Assembly: GCA_964654135.1 (NCBI GenBank) | Contig: CAZZHV010000014.1 | Span: 1 to 28,594 of the forward strand | Reading direction: 5' to 3' | DNA: 28,594 nt | From: CAMLQK01 sp964654135 | Lineage (GTDB): Bacteria > Patescibacteriota > Saccharimonadia > Saccharimonadales > UBA4665 | Shown: piece after piece, positions 28,377-28,594 of the stretch | Layout: every line of letters begins with the position of its first letter | Numbering within the stretch: the first letter of the stretch is position 1 | Made by a program: the position numbers and the translations under genes | The notes under the pieces: generated by a model | The model's database searches: none | What the model was told of the DNA's origin: nothing | Seen by the model: only the letters and a program-made list of their open reading frames with translations

Positions 28377-28594
28377 TTAGTCCATGAGGGAAACTGGCTC
28401 AATACTACCGTCGTACACCGGCAGAACTTCTTGGAGGCGCGGATCGATATCGTTTTCCTGTTTCCACCAGCCTCTCGTTGGCAGACAGCGATTACTTACG
28501 ATGAGTGCTTGAACTGACTCGTCTAGCCGATCGAATAGTGGCGCGTATGCAATCGTCAGGCAAGTACGCCATTCTTCACTGTTGTTTGGGTGTG
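28377..28594 (-). CDS. C-terminal part of an unrecognised protein (partial, at least 71 aa)
   Basis: An open frame enters from the right edge of the window and ends with TAA at 28377. The visible end includes FDRLDESVQALIVSNRCLP, GWWKQENDID and the terminus IEPVSLMD. It is soluble-looking and acidic. The function cannot be judged from this fragment. Confidence 0.6.
   Translation of the reverse strand, partial: HPNNSEEWRTCLTIAYAPLFDRLDESVQALIVSNRCLPTRGWWKQENDIDPRLQEVLPVYDGSIEPVSLMD

Overview
The window looks like a chromosomal segment of a Patescibacteria (CPR) bacterium, most probably a Saccharibacterium; this is inferred from gene content and style, not from a marker gene. The moderately AT-leaning backbone encodes rlmH, a TylF-type methyltransferase, a umuDC-like pair, a DUF3048/histidine kinase/response regulator operon, gltX, a PEGA-domain protein, a sortase, and tRNA-Glu(CTC) and tRNA-Leu(CAA). 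TGA is a normal stop codon. Several backbone genes have a TATAAT-like -10 box only 7 to 11 bases before the ATG, so they are probably leaderless.

A second class of fourteen genes is interspersed with this backbone. Their third codon positions are almost all G or C, so they read like actinobacterial genes, yet they sit between AT-rich promoters and terminators. They lie at 517-951, 1225-2016, 2364-5386 (four genes), 5758-7376, 7737-8967 (two genes), 12124-12921, 13247-13852, 14102-14755, 18168-18725 and 26771-27730. Most transcription units share one layout: -35/-10 promoter (often TTGCC-17-TAAAAT), structured leader, Shine-Dalgarno, GC-rich gene(s), a long 3' hairpin, then an intrinsic terminator. 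Three leaders form a related family with compensatory stem changes (5403-5476, 7446-7525, 9036-9117). The 3' hairpins fall into related pairs (1017/2039, 5621/7624, 13045/13984) plus singletons.

The clearest functional unit is at 2364-5386 on the minus strand. It encodes a membrane protein with a possible E2-like C-terminal domain, a JAMM/JAB protease with a complete HxHx7Sx2D motif, an E1/ThiF-like adenylyltransferase and a 90-residue beta-grasp ubiquitin-like protein ending Asn-Gly-Leu. This is a candidate bacterial ubiquitin-like conjugation system. The other GC-rich genes encode membrane proteins (12124-14755, including a duplicated pair), coiled-coil proteins (5758-8967), proteins without recognisable domains, and a secreted protein of actinobacterial style (26771-27730).

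From about 24.9 kb, tRNA-Leu is followed by two further partial direct copies of its 3' end, a hairpin-rich non-coding stretch, a KAP-type P-loop NTPase, the secreted protein and small membrane ORFs. This suggests a tRNA-associated integration hotspot. A 100-N gap at 6124-6223 is flanked by an identical 55-base sequence; collapsing it restores one intact 487-residue reading frame, so it is probably an assembly artefact.
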